A DNA stretch of 64,000 nucleotides from CBFIGX01 sp965662265 (lineage in GTDB: Bacteria > Bacteroidota > Bacteroidia > Flavobacteriales > UBA7430), in the NCBI GenBank assembly GCA_965662265.1, contig CBFIGX010000005.1, positions 108,575-172,574 on the forward strand, read 5' to 3'. The stretch's first letter is position 1. Each line of letters begins with the position of its first letter. This document shows positions 34,865 through 42,776 of this stretch, piece by piece. A model generated the notes under the pieces. The model was not told where the DNA came from and ran no database searches. It saw nothing but the letters and a program-made list of their open reading frames with translations. The position numbers were made by a program, and so were the translations under genes.

Positions 34865-36235
34865 ATGGAAAAGTTGTTTAAAAAATTTCATCCACTAAAT
34901 CTTAAAGATTGGAATAAAAAAATTGAAAATGACTTAAAGGGGATGTCTATCGAGAATCTAAAATGGCATAGTCCTGAAGGAATAACTATTGATGCTATAT
35001 ATCATGAAGATTCAATATCAAAAATTTCAAAAATTAGTACGCACTCACACTCTGACTGGGAAATTGAACAATTTTTTCAAAATACAGATAACTCCAAAAT
35101 ATTAAACTGTTTAAACAAAGGTGTTACCTCAATATATTTAGATAAAATAAAATCTGAAGATCTGAACAAACTCTTAAAGGACGTTTTAATTCAACATATT
35201 CAGACATGTATTAGTTCAGATGATGTTACTTTATGTGCATTACAATTAAAAGATTTGATAAAACACAGAAAACTCGATCCAAGGAGTGTTCGAGGAAGTT
35301 TTCAATTCGACCCACTTATTGAATGTTTAAAATCTGGTAGTTTTAAACAACTTTCATGGAATTATATTCAAAAATACTGCGATTCGATGAGTAGTTTACT
35401 CTCGTTTCAGTGTTTAAGTATTCAAGCTCAAGAATATCATAATGCAGGAGCAAATATTATACAAGAACTAGCATACTCTATTGCACAAGCAAGTGATTAT
35501 TATACAAACCTAAAAGGTCTGCGTACTCAATCTATTCAGCTTAGTATGGCGACCTCAAGCAATTATTTTTTTGAAATTGCCAAATATAGATCGGCGCGAA
35601 TACTTTGGTCACAACTTCAAGATGCATATGGTTTTAAAAATGCTCCATTAAATCTAAGAGCTGAAACAAGTTTAAGATATACAACACTCTATGATAGTCA
35701 CGTAAATATGTTAAGAGCTACGAGTCAATGCATGTCTGCAGCATTAGGTGGTGTAAATACTATTATGGCACATAACTATAACTATGCAATAAAAAAAGAG
35801 GATGAGCTAGCACAGAGAATTAGTAGGAATATATCACTTATCTTGAAAGAAGAAGCCTACTTGAACAAAGTAAGCGACCCCGGGTCTGGTTCATATTATA
35901 TTGAGTACTTAACAAATCAAATATGTGATATGGCTTGGAAAGAGTTTCAAAAAATCGAATCTATGGGTGGTTGGATGGCTGCAGTAAAATCAAACTACAT
36001 ACAAAATCAAATAGAGAAAAATGCCAAGAAACAAATGCAACTATTAGAATCTGGTGAATTAAGTTTATTAGGAACAAATTTATACCCTTTAAAGGAGGAG
36101 AAAATGAATGATAAATTAGAATCACCAATAGGAATAATATCAAATGAAACAAGGGAATTTAAGAACATTGCAAGAAACAGACTTTCAATAAAACTGGATC
36201 TGGAGCGCTTAGAAAAGGAGGTGACCAATGAATAG
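34865..36235 (+). CDS. mutA: Methylmalonyl-CoA mutase small subunit
   Basis: A 456-residue non-catalytic partner of the adenosylcobalamin mutase. It has a TIM-barrel-like domain (IQAQEYHNAGANIIQELAYSIAQASDYY is split across ~190-218; LRAETSLRYTTLYDSHVNMLRATSQCMSAALGG ~260-292; DPGSGSYYIEYLT ~345-357) but no C-terminal cobalamin domain and no DxHxxG, as expected for Bacteroidota small subunits. Its last 8 bases overlap mutB. Within its 3' end are two Shine-Dalgarno-like sites: AAAGGAGG (36091-36098) before an in-frame ATG at 36104, and AAAGGAGGTGA (36214-36224) serving mutB. Confidence 0.92.
   Translation: MEKLFKKFHPLNLKDWNKKIENDLKGMSIENLKWHSPEGITIDAIYHEDSISKISKISTHSHSDWEIEQFFQNTDNSKILNCLNKGVTSIYLDKIKSEDLNKLLKDVLIQHIQTCISSDDVTLCALQLKDLIKHRKLDPRSVRGSFQFDPLIECLKSGSFKQLSWNYIQKYCDSMSSLLSFQCLSIQAQEYHNAGANIIQELAYSIAQASDYYTNLKGLRTQSIQLSMATSSNYFFEIAKYRSARILWSQLQDAYGFKNAPLNLRAETSLRYTTLYDSHVNMLRATSQCMSAALGGVNTIMAHNYNYAIKKEDELAQRISRNISLILKEEAYLNKVSDPGSGSYYIEYLTNQICDMAWKEFQKIESMGGWMAAVKSNYIQNQIEKNAKKQMQLLESGELSLLGTNLYPLKEEKMNDKLESPIGIISNETREFKNIARNRLSIKLDLERLEKEVTNE
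36214..36224 (+). promoter_or_regulatory. Strong Shine-Dalgarno sequence of mutB
   Basis: AAAGGAGGTGA is complementary over 11 bases to the usual bacterial 16S 3' tail (TCACCTCCTTT) and stands 3 bases before the mutB ATG, with the GGAGG core 6 bases from it. It lies inside the mutA coding region. Most genes in this window lack any such site, so it stands out. Confidence 0.7.
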
Positions 36236-38357
36236 GCCTGACTTTTCTAAAATAGATTTAAATGTAAAGCCAGTAATAAAAGACTCTTATGATCATAATT
36301 GGCTGAGTGCGGAGCAAATTGAAATTAAGAACAAATATTCAAAAAAGGATATTGAACAGCTAGAGCATTTAAATTTTATTTCTGGATCACCACCCTTTCT
36401 GAGAGGCCCCTACTCTAGCATGTATGTAAAACAACCTTGGACAATTAGACAGTATGCTGGGTTTTCAACAGCAGAGGAATCAAATGCATTTTATAGACGA
36501 AATCTTGCAGCTGGCCAAAAGGGACTTTCTGTGGCCTTTGATTTAGCGACTCACAGAGGCTACGACTCTGATCATGAACGTGTTGTTGGTGATGTTGGTA
36601 AAGCAGGAGTAGCTATAGATTCAGTAGAGGATATGAAAATTCTATTTGATAAAATTCCGCTAGATAAAATGTCTGTTTCTATGACCATGAACGGTGCAGT
36701 ACTTCCAATCCTTGCGTTTTATATCGTTGCCGCAGAAGAGCAAGGTGTTGACCAGAATCTACTAAGTGGGACCATCCAAAATGATATTCTAAAAGAATTT
36801 ATGGTCCGGAATACATATATATATCCACCTCAATATTCTATGAAGATCATTGCAGATATTTTTGAATATACATCTAAAAATATGCCTAAGTACAACTCTA
36901 TCAGCATCTCTGGATATCACATGCAAGAGGCAGGAGCAACATCAGACATAGAGCTTGCGTACACACTTGCCGATGGGCTTGAGTATATCAAAACTGGAAT
37001 TGCAGCAGGTATTGACATTGATAGTTTTGCACCACGACTTTCTTTTTTCTGGGCTATTGGTATGAACCATTTTATGGAAATTGCTAAAATGAGGGCTGCA
37101 AGAATGCTATGGGCAAAAATTGTAAAACAATTTAATCCAAAAAATGAAAAATCATTGAAATTAAGAACACATTGTCAAACATCTGGTTGGAGTCTTACCG
37201 AACAAGATCCATTTAACAATGTAACAAGAACTTGTGTAGAAGCTATGGCTGCTGCATTTGGTGGCACACAATCGTTACACACCAATGCACTTGATGAAGC
37301 ATTAGCTTTACCAACTGAGTTTTCAGCTAGAATTGCTCGCAATACTCAAATTTACTTGCAAAAAGAAACAGAAATAACAAGAGTTGTAGACCCTTGGGGA
37401 GGCTCTTATTATTTAGAGCAACTCACTGATTCTATTGCGCGAAAAGCTTGGAGTTTAATTACCGAAATTGAGTCTTTAGGCGGAATGTCTAAAGCCATAG
37501 AAACAGGAGTTCCAAAAATGCGTATCGAAGAAGCTGCTGCTCGAAAACAGGCTCGGATTGATGGTAGGAAAGATCAAATTATTGGCGTAAACTCATACAA
37601 ATTAGATAAAGAAGAAATAATTGAAACTCGAGAAGTTGACAATACAAGTGTAAGAAATTCTCAAATTAAGCGTTTAAAAAACATTAGAAATACTCGAGAT
37701 GAGGTAGCAGTTAAAAACTCATTACAGCAACTTACTAATGCCTGTAAAACAGGAGAAGAAAATTTATTAAAGTTAGCTGTAGAAGCTGCTAGAAACAGAG
37801 CATCACTTGGTGAGATATCTATGGCATGTGAAAAAGTATTTGGTAGATATCAAGCGAAAATTCGTTCAATTTCAGGAATTTACTCAATGGAAATAGCTAA
37901 CAATGAGGTGTTTAAAAAAGCCAAACAATTGGCTAATAAGTTTGCACATATAGAAGGGAGAAGACCTAGAATAATGATTGCCAAAATGGGACAAGATGGT
38001 CATGACCGCGGAGCAAAAGTTGTTTCTACTTCATTTGCAGATTTAGGGTTTGATGTAGATATTGGTCCGTTATTCCAAACCCCAGCAGAAGCAGCTAAGC
38101 AGGCTGTAGAAAATGATGTGCATATATTAGGTATATCATCATTAGCTGCAGGGCATATGACACTTGTACCACAAGTTATAAACGAATTAAAAGCATTAGG
38201 TCGACCAGATATTATGATTGTTGCAGGTGGTGTTATCCCTCCACAAGACTATGAGTATTTATTTAAGATAGGTGTTGTTGGTGTATTCGGACCAGGAACC
38301 GTAATTGCAGAAGCTGCATCTCAGATTCTTGAGATGATGATTAATAACTCAAGATGA
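36228..38357 (+). CDS. mutB: Methylmalonyl-CoA mutase large subunit
   Basis: A 709-residue adenosylcobalamin enzyme interconverting methylmalonyl-CoA and succinyl-CoA. The catalytic barrel is in residues ~1-560 (RQYAGFSTAEESNAFYRRNLAAGQKGLSVAFDLATHRGYDSD is the hallmark, at ~80-120; then GTIQNDILKEFMVRNTYIYPP). The C-terminal cobalamin domain carries KMGQDGHDRGAKV with the lower-ligand H592, followed by GISSLAAGH and IMIVAGGVIPPQDY. It overlaps mutA by 8 bp and has a near-perfect Shine-Dalgarno. It supports propionate or odd-chain/branched amino acid catabolism, or propionate production. Confidence 0.97.
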   Translation: MNRPDFSKIDLNVKPVIKDSYDHNWLSAEQIEIKNKYSKKDIEQLEHLNFISGSPPFLRGPYSSMYVKQPWTIRQYAGFSTAEESNAFYRRNLAAGQKGLSVAFDLATHRGYDSDHERVVGDVGKAGVAIDSVEDMKILFDKIPLDKMSVSMTMNGAVLPILAFYIVAAEEQGVDQNLLSGTIQNDILKEFMVRNTYIYPPQYSMKIIADIFEYTSKNMPKYNSISISGYHMQEAGATSDIELAYTLADGLEYIKTGIAAGIDIDSFAPRLSFFWAIGMNHFMEIAKMRAARMLWAKIVKQFNPKNEKSLKLRTHCQTSGWSLTEQDPFNNVTRTCVEAMAAAFGGTQSLHTNALDEALALPTEFSARIARNTQIYLQKETEITRVVDPWGGSYYLEQLTDSIARKAWSLITEIESLGGMSKAIETGVPKMRIEEAAARKQARIDGRKDQIIGVNSYKLDKEEIIETREVDNTSVRNSQIKRLKNIRNTRDEVAVKNSLQQLTNACKTGEENLLKLAVEAARNRASLGEISMACEKVFGRYQAKIRSISGIYSMEIANNEVFKKAKQLANKFAHIEGRRPRIMIAKMGQDGHDRGAKVVSTSFADLGFDVDIGPLFQTPAEAAKQAVENDVHILGISSLAAGHMTLVPQVINELKALGRPDIMIVAGGVIPPQDYEYLFKIGVVGVFGPGTVIAEAASQILEMMINNSR

Positions 38358-38358
38358 A

Positions 38359-38967
38359 ATGTATAAAAAAATAATATTTTTTATTGTAGTATTCATAAGC
38401 ATTCAATCTGAAGCGCAAATATCACGTAATGATCATTACACTGCGTTTGGTATAATTTCTGACTTTGGAGATATTCCCTATGGAGTATCGATTTATTCTG
38501 TAAGTAGAACAAATAAATATGGATTCTTTTCAGAGTTAAGAATAAACAGACTGAAATTTGAATCTGAATATACTTTTCAGGGTTATCATTTACCATCAGA
38601 TGAACTAAGAGGGTCAGAATTTATTAGCAATAAAAGTCTCATTAAAATGATTACAATTGGGACACTTATTAATCCTCAAAAGTTTGGGGTTTTAGAATGG
38701 GACATTATAGATTTTGACTTTGTTCTAGGGATTGGTTACATGCAGAACTTTAAATACAACTTCTATATTGATACTGATGGAATTAACACCGAAGATCTTC
38801 AATCTGATCCCTTAGGTAAATATTACGTGATAGACTACAACCAACACGGAGTAAATTTGAAAATTGGAACGAATATTTCACTTGAGAACTATAGACTCAT
38901 GCTCCATATAGGCTATGATACACATCCTAAAAGGATGGCTTTAGGATTTAATTGGAAAATGAAATAA
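38359..38967 (+). CDS. Secreted, probably outer-membrane beta-barrel protein
   Basis: A 202-residue protein with a signal peptide (MYKKIIFFIVVFISIQSEAQ). The mature part alternates polar and aromatic residues typical of an outer-membrane barrel (IYSVSRTNKYGFFSELRIN, LIKMITIGTLIN, FVLGIGYMQNFKYNF, YRLMLHIGYDTH) and ends in an amphipathic strand (RMALGFNWKMK). No family recognised. Its ATG is 1 bp after the mutB stop, so it may be co-transcribed with mutAB. It ends 2 bp before the convergent ChaN-like gene. Confidence 0.65.
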   Translation: MYKKIIFFIVVFISIQSEAQISRNDHYTAFGIISDFGDIPYGVSIYSVSRTNKYGFFSELRINRLKFESEYTFQGYHLPSDELRGSEFISNKSLIKMITIGTLINPQKFGVLEWDIIDFDFVLGIGYMQNFKYNFYIDTDGINTEDLQSDPLGKYYVIDYNQHGVNLKIGTNISLENYRLMLHIGYDTHPKRMALGFNWKMK

Positions 38968-38969
38968 AC

Positions 38970-39809
38970 CTAATAGGTTTTAGTCATCGATGACGGAGTT
39001 ACAATAATAAAGTTGGCTTTACTATGGTCTTTATCTAATTCAGATAAAAGATCTTGCTCCTCACATCCTATAGTTAGGATATTTAAATCTGGATCCATAG
39101 AACTTAGATACCAATATATACCCTCATAATCTTTTGAATGATAGGCTCCATTAAAATGAATAAATTGATTTTCGTAGGAAAAATTATTTAGAATAAAGTA
39201 AGCCATTGTAGCATCTTTTAAAGCTTGAGAATATACAAGGTTTATACCTCCATGACTATCCATCATTTGTAATAATTCAGAATAAGAACTTAATGACGTA
39301 TCAACTGCAATAGGTAATGGTGCAAAATGATTTTGAGCTTCTTCTGACAAGCTAATTAACGTATCAATACCCAAGTGGTAAACCATAGAAGCATATCGCC
39401 TTGGTACATTTGTTCCAATAAATGCCAACTTGTTTTCTTTAGCAAAATTCAATAACGGTTTGTAATCTGTAGAATAATTGGGCCAAAGCTTAGCTTCTGC
39501 TTCAAACTTTGTTTCTGAATAATAACCAAATAAATATTCGTTGATAATAATTTGATCATCTGATTCAAACATTTCTGCACCAAGAACTAAATTTGAATCT
39601 ATCATATATAAGTCATTAGTCAATTCTAATTGCAACCAATGAATTATGGGATTGTCGTGAAATTCACCAAATAAAATCACGTCGGCTTTTTTTGCCTCTT
39701 TTAACAGTTTTGAGTAAGGAACCTCTTTACCTTTGTTATTAAATATTACATAGGCTTCTTTTTGAGCCATACAGGCTGTTGAAAATATAAGAAATAGAAA
39801 TAACCTCAT
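38970..39809 (-). CDS. ChaN family protein (haem-binding uptake, DUF399)
   Basis: A 279-residue protein with a short secretion signal (MRLFLFLIFSTACMAQ; a Cys near the cleavage site may make it a lipoprotein). The ChaN hallmarks are ADVILFGEFHDNPIIHWLQLELT at about residues 43-65, LGAEMFESDDQ, FIGTNVPRRYASMVYHLG and, late, FIHFNGAYHSKDYEG. ChaN binds haem pairs at the cell surface in other bacteria. It follows the small Cys-rich membrane gene by 7 bp on the minus strand. The neighbouring plus-strand gene ends 2 bp away. Confidence 0.85.
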   Translation of the reverse strand: MRLFLFLIFSTACMAQKEAYVIFNNKGKEVPYSKLLKEAKKADVILFGEFHDNPIIHWLQLELTNDLYMIDSNLVLGAEMFESDDQIIINEYLFGYYSETKFEAEAKLWPNYSTDYKPLLNFAKENKLAFIGTNVPRRYASMVYHLGIDTLISLSEEAQNHFAPLPIAVDTSLSSYSELLQMMDSHGGINLVYSQALKDATMAYFILNNFSYENQFIHFNGAYHSKDYEGIYWYLSSMDPDLNILTIGCEEQDLLSELDKDHSKANFIIVTPSSMTKTY

Positions 39810-39816
39810 AATATAT

Positions 39817-40020
39817 CTATTTGGTATCTAATGAATCTGATTGACACTGCTGATTGGGCTCTGCACCACAATAGCCACAAGCCTCTCCCTCTTTAGTTAC
39901 TAAGGGATTGTTACTAGCGCAAGTTCCCTCAAATTTACCATCTTTTTTGGCCCATATCTTAATAGCAATACCTGCAAAACCAATTCCTAATAAAACTATG
40001 GCTAATAATACTGTTTTCAT
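39817..40020 (-). CDS. Small single-pass membrane protein with Cys-rich tail
   Basis: A 67-residue protein: membrane helix at the N-terminus (MKTVLLAIVLLGIGFAGIAIKIW), then a ~40-residue exposed tail with four Cys (one in GTCASN, three in ACGYCGAEPNQQC). The CGYC pair looks like a metal or redox site. From memory, short proteins of this type are conserved in Flavobacteriia as membrane or secreted proteins of unknown role. A TAAATTTG -7 element is present upstream on the same strand (40038-40045). It is the first gene of a two-gene unit with the ChaN-like protein. Confidence 0.8.
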   Translation of the reverse strand: MKTVLLAIVLLGIGFAGIAIKIWAKKDGKFEGTCASNNPLVTKEGEACGYCGAEPNQQCQSDSLDTK

Positions 40021-40037
40021 ATTGTATATTTAGTTAG

Positions 40038-40045
40038 CAAATTTA
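40038..40045 (-). promoter_or_regulatory. Predicted -7 element for Cys-rich membrane protein
   Basis: The minus strand reads TAAATTTG, 17 bp before the ATG at 40020. No -33 TTG at the standard distance. Confidence 0.35.
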
Positions 40046-40086
40046 AGTTTTCACTCTCAAAATTAAATAAAATGATTACACATAAT

Positions 40087-41103
40087 TTATGAAGAACTTC
40101 TAATAATATTAACCTCCATTTCTAAGCGTATATTAAATTTATGATTTACGGATTCTATAATATCATTAGCTAAAGAAAATAATGATTCTCCAGAAGCATC
40201 GCTGTAATTAACTAAAACTAAAGCCTGTTTATGATGAACACCGTAATTAGCAAAGCGTTTACCTTTCCAACCTGTTTTTTCAATTAGCCATGCAGCTGGT
40301 ACCTTAAGCACCGAGTCATCTATTGGATAGAAAGGTATATTAGGGTATGTACTTTTAATTTTGGAAAAGTGTGCTTTAGAAATAATAGGGTTTTTAAAAA
40401 AAGAACCTGAGTTACCAACCTGTTTTGGATCGGGTATTTTAGAGTTTCTTATAGAAATAACCGCCTCACTAACATCTTTAGGCTTAGGGTTCTTTATACT
40501 TCTTGATTTTAATACTTCTGAAATAGCACCATAATCGGTATTTACAATACCATCTCTTTGTAATTTAAACGTAACAGATAAAATAATATATTTATTCTTT
40601 AACTGTTTCTTAAAAATCGAATCTCTATATCCAAACTTACATTCAGATTTTGAAAAAATTCGTGTTTCTTTATGATCAATGTCAAAAGCTTCTAACTCAA
40701 CAAAAGAGCTTTTTAATTCAACACCATAAGCACCGATATTTTGTATTGGTGCAGTCCCAACATTTCCAGGTATTAAAGAAAGATTTTCTATGCCATTAAA
40801 ACCATTACTAAGACTCCAAAGAACAAAATCATGCCAACATTCTCCTGCTTGAACCTTTATGATTGCATTACCCAAATCTTCAATTCCTTTAGTGTCTATC
40901 TTTATAACAAGTCCATTAAAATCATCACACAAAAGAACATTAGATCCGCCACCAAGAACTAGTAGAGGTAATAATTTAAATTTAGGATTTTGGAGTAATG
41001 ATTTTAATTGAGAAAAAGACTCAATACGAGCAAAATACGAAGCCTTTACATCTATACCAAAAGTATTGTAGGGCTTTAGTGAGATGTTTTTAAGGATTTT
41101 CAT
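40087..41103 (-). CDS. murB: UDP-N-acetylenolpyruvoylglucosamine reductase
   Basis: A 338-residue FAD enzyme that reduces UDP-GlcNAc-enolpyruvate to UDP-MurNAc for peptidoglycan. Family blocks: ISLKPYNTFGIDVKA, LLVLGGGSNVLLCDDF (FAD), NLSLIPGNVGTAPIQNIGAYGVEL, GYRDSIFK, and the catalytic-region NSGSFFKNPI and C-terminal PAAWLIEKTGWKG, with the closing helix containing a Glu in RLEMEVNII. An ATG at 41136 would add 11 residues, but the promoter (-33 TTG to -7 TATCTTTG) lies inside that extension and points to transcription starting at the 41103 ATG itself. This is the long, type I MurB. Confidence 0.95.
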   Translation of the reverse strand: MKILKNISLKPYNTFGIDVKASYFARIESFSQLKSLLQNPKFKLLPLLVLGGGSNVLLCDDFNGLVIKIDTKGIEDLGNAIIKVQAGECWHDFVLWSLSNGFNGIENLSLIPGNVGTAPIQNIGAYGVELKSSFVELEAFDIDHKETRIFSKSECKFGYRDSIFKKQLKNKYIILSVTFKLQRDGIVNTDYGAISEVLKSRSIKNPKPKDVSEAVISIRNSKIPDPKQVGNSGSFFKNPIISKAHFSKIKSTYPNIPFYPIDDSVLKVPAAWLIEKTGWKGKRFANYGVHHKQALVLVNYSDASGESLFSLANDIIESVNHKFNIRLEMEVNIIRSSS

Positions 41104-41106
41104 ATT

Positions 41107-41136
41107 CAAAGATACAGTTCCTATGACTTTAAACAA
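41107..41136 (-). promoter_or_regulatory. Predicted leaderless promoter of murB
   Basis: On the minus strand TTG (41136-41134) and TATCTTTG (41114-41107) are separated by exactly 19 bp, the Bacteroidota consensus spacing. The -7 box ends 3 bases before the ATG at 41103. With the usual start of transcription about four bases after the box, the mRNA would begin at the A of ATG. It decides the start codon of murB. Confidence 0.65.
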
Positions 41137-41203
41137 TTCCTCCCATAAATTTTTATATTTTCATTAACAACCCAGGATAATAAAATTATAATAAAGCTGA
41201 TAA

Positions 41204-41211
41204 TATCTTTG
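41204..41211 (+). promoter_or_regulatory. Predicted -7 element for DUF1697 gene
   Basis: TATCTTTG matches TAnnTTTG and ends 34 bp before the ATG at 41246. No TTG at -33. The 142-bp spacer to divergent murB holds nothing else that I can see. Confidence 0.4.
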
Positions 41212-41245
41212 ATTGTAAAATAGCAAATTATAAATTGAACGAATA

Positions 41246-41803
41246 ATGTTAGATCGAACATATTTGTGTCTTCTGCGAGGTATTAATGTATCTGGAAAAA
41301 ATATAATTAAGATGTCAGACTTGAGATCCATTCTTGAAATGGATGGATATTGTAATGTCAATACTTATATTCAAAGCGGTAATATTATACTCTGCGCATC
41401 AAACCAATCAAGACAAAAGGTGGGGCGTAATATTGAAGCACTTATAAAAAAACACTATGGATGGGATGTTCCTTGTATTTGTTTAACTACAGATATACTG
41501 AAATCTATACTCGATAATAATCCTTTTCCCCACTTAGTAAATGAGAGCAAAAACAAACCCTATGTGTGTATTCCTAGCAGAGAATTAACTAAAATGGATC
41601 AAAGTAAACTCCAAGAACTTGTTTTTATAGATGAAAACTTTATTGCTAGTAATTTAGCCATTTACCTTAACCACAAAACCCTATCATATAAGTCAAAAAT
41701 GTTTAATAGTAAGTTTGAGAAGCAATTAGACATTTCATGTACAACAAGGAATTGGCGAACTTTAAATAAAACCTATACGATGATGAGTCAAATAGACACC
41801 TAG
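41246..41803 (+). CDS. DUF1697 family protein
   Basis: A 185-residue cytosolic protein matching DUF1697: YLCLLRGINVSGKNIIKMSDLRSILE at residues 6-31 and NVNTYIQSGNIILCA directly after, then IEALIKKHYGWDVPCICLT and, at the C-terminus, the TTRNWRTLNKTYTMM block. The family fold resembles ferredoxin-like tandem modules; no biochemical function is established. It stands alone on the plus strand between murB and moxR, ending 3 bp before moxR (convergent). Confidence 0.9.
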   Translation: MLDRTYLCLLRGINVSGKNIIKMSDLRSILEMDGYCNVNTYIQSGNIILCASNQSRQKVGRNIEALIKKHYGWDVPCICLTTDILKSILDNNPFPHLVNESKNKPYVCIPSRELTKMDQSKLQELVFIDENFIASNLAIYLNHKTLSYKSKMFNSKFEKQLDISCTTRNWRTLNKTYTMMSQIDT

Positions 41804-41806
41804 AAC

Positions 41807-42772
41807 TTATAAAATAGCTGCTAATAATTTTTCAATTGTCACATCTTCAGCTTCAGCTTTATAGTTTCGCACAATTCTATGTCTAAGAATTGGAAGAGCT
41901 ACAGCTTGAACATCTTCTATATCTGGAGAAAACTTACCATTGATGGCAGCATGGGCTTTTGATGCAACTATCAAAAACTGTGAGGCTCTAGGGCCAGCAC
42001 CCCAAGAAAGATATTTATTTACTATTTCTGGAGCCATGTCTGTATTAGGCCTTGTTTTAGCCACTAATTTAACAGCATACTCTACCACGTTATCAGCTAC
42101 AGGTATTTTACGGATAACTTCCTGGATTTTTATTATATCTGCGGCAGATAATACCTCCTTTATCTCTACATGCTTATTTGAAGTTGTATTCTTTACTATA
42201 TCAACTTCTTCATCAAATGTGGGGTAGTCTACATTTAAATTAAACATAAAACGATCTAATTGTGCCTCTGGTAATGGGTACGTACCTTCTTGCTCTATCG
42301 GGTTTTGAGTAGCTAACACAAAAAAGGGATGATCTAATTTATGATTAAATCCAGCAGCAGTAACAGATTGTTCTTGCATAGCTTCCAACAGGGCTGCTTG
42401 GGTTTTTGGCGGCGTTCGATTAATCTCATCTGCTAAGATTACATTTGAAAATATAGGTCCTTTAATAAATTTGAAATTACGGGACTCATCTAATATTTCA
42501 GCCCCAATAATATCTGAGGGCATCAAGTCTGGGGTAAACTGAATTCGAGAAAAACCCAAACCTAATGATTCACTGATAGTTTTGACTAATAGAGTTTTTG
42601 CTAAACCTGGAACACCAACAAGAAGAACATGTCCCTTGCTGAATATAGATAATATTAACTCTTCTACGACCTTATCCTGGCCTACTATAACCTTAGAAAT
42701 TTCATTTTTGAGATTATGAAATTGTGATTGCAAATTTTGAATAGCTTGCAAATCTTTATTGGTGTCTGACAT
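41807..42772 (-). CDS. MoxR family AAA ATPase
   Basis: A 321-residue AAA+ ATPase. Walker A is GVPGLAKT (residues 53-60), Walker B is ILADEINRTPPKTQAALLEAMQE, sensor 1 is FVLATQNPIEQEGTYPLPEAQLDRF, and the lid domain ends in RHRIVRNYKAEAED. MoxR proteins act as chaperones, usually beside VWA-domain and DUF58 genes (BatA/B in Bacteroidota); none is next to this one. Instead it is the last gene after the foldase trio, 4 bp downstream of the SurA-like gene. Confidence 0.94.
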   Translation of the reverse strand: MSDTNKDLQAIQNLQSQFHNLKNEISKVIVGQDKVVEELILSIFSKGHVLLVGVPGLAKTLLVKTISESLGLGFSRIQFTPDLMPSDIIGAEILDESRNFKFIKGPIFSNVILADEINRTPPKTQAALLEAMQEQSVTAAGFNHKLDHPFFVLATQNPIEQEGTYPLPEAQLDRFMFNLNVDYPTFDEEVDIVKNTTSNKHVEIKEVLSAADIIKIQEVIRKIPVADNVVEYAVKLVAKTRPNTDMAPEIVNKYLSWGAGPRASQFLIVASKAHAAINGKFSPDIEDVQAVALPILRHRIVRNYKAEAEDVTIEKLLAAIL

Positions 42773-42776
42773 AATT

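Noticed and set aside
41940..42227. 95-residue frame on the plus strand
   Set aside because: Antisense to the moxR ATPase gene, where conserved AAA motifs are in the other strand.
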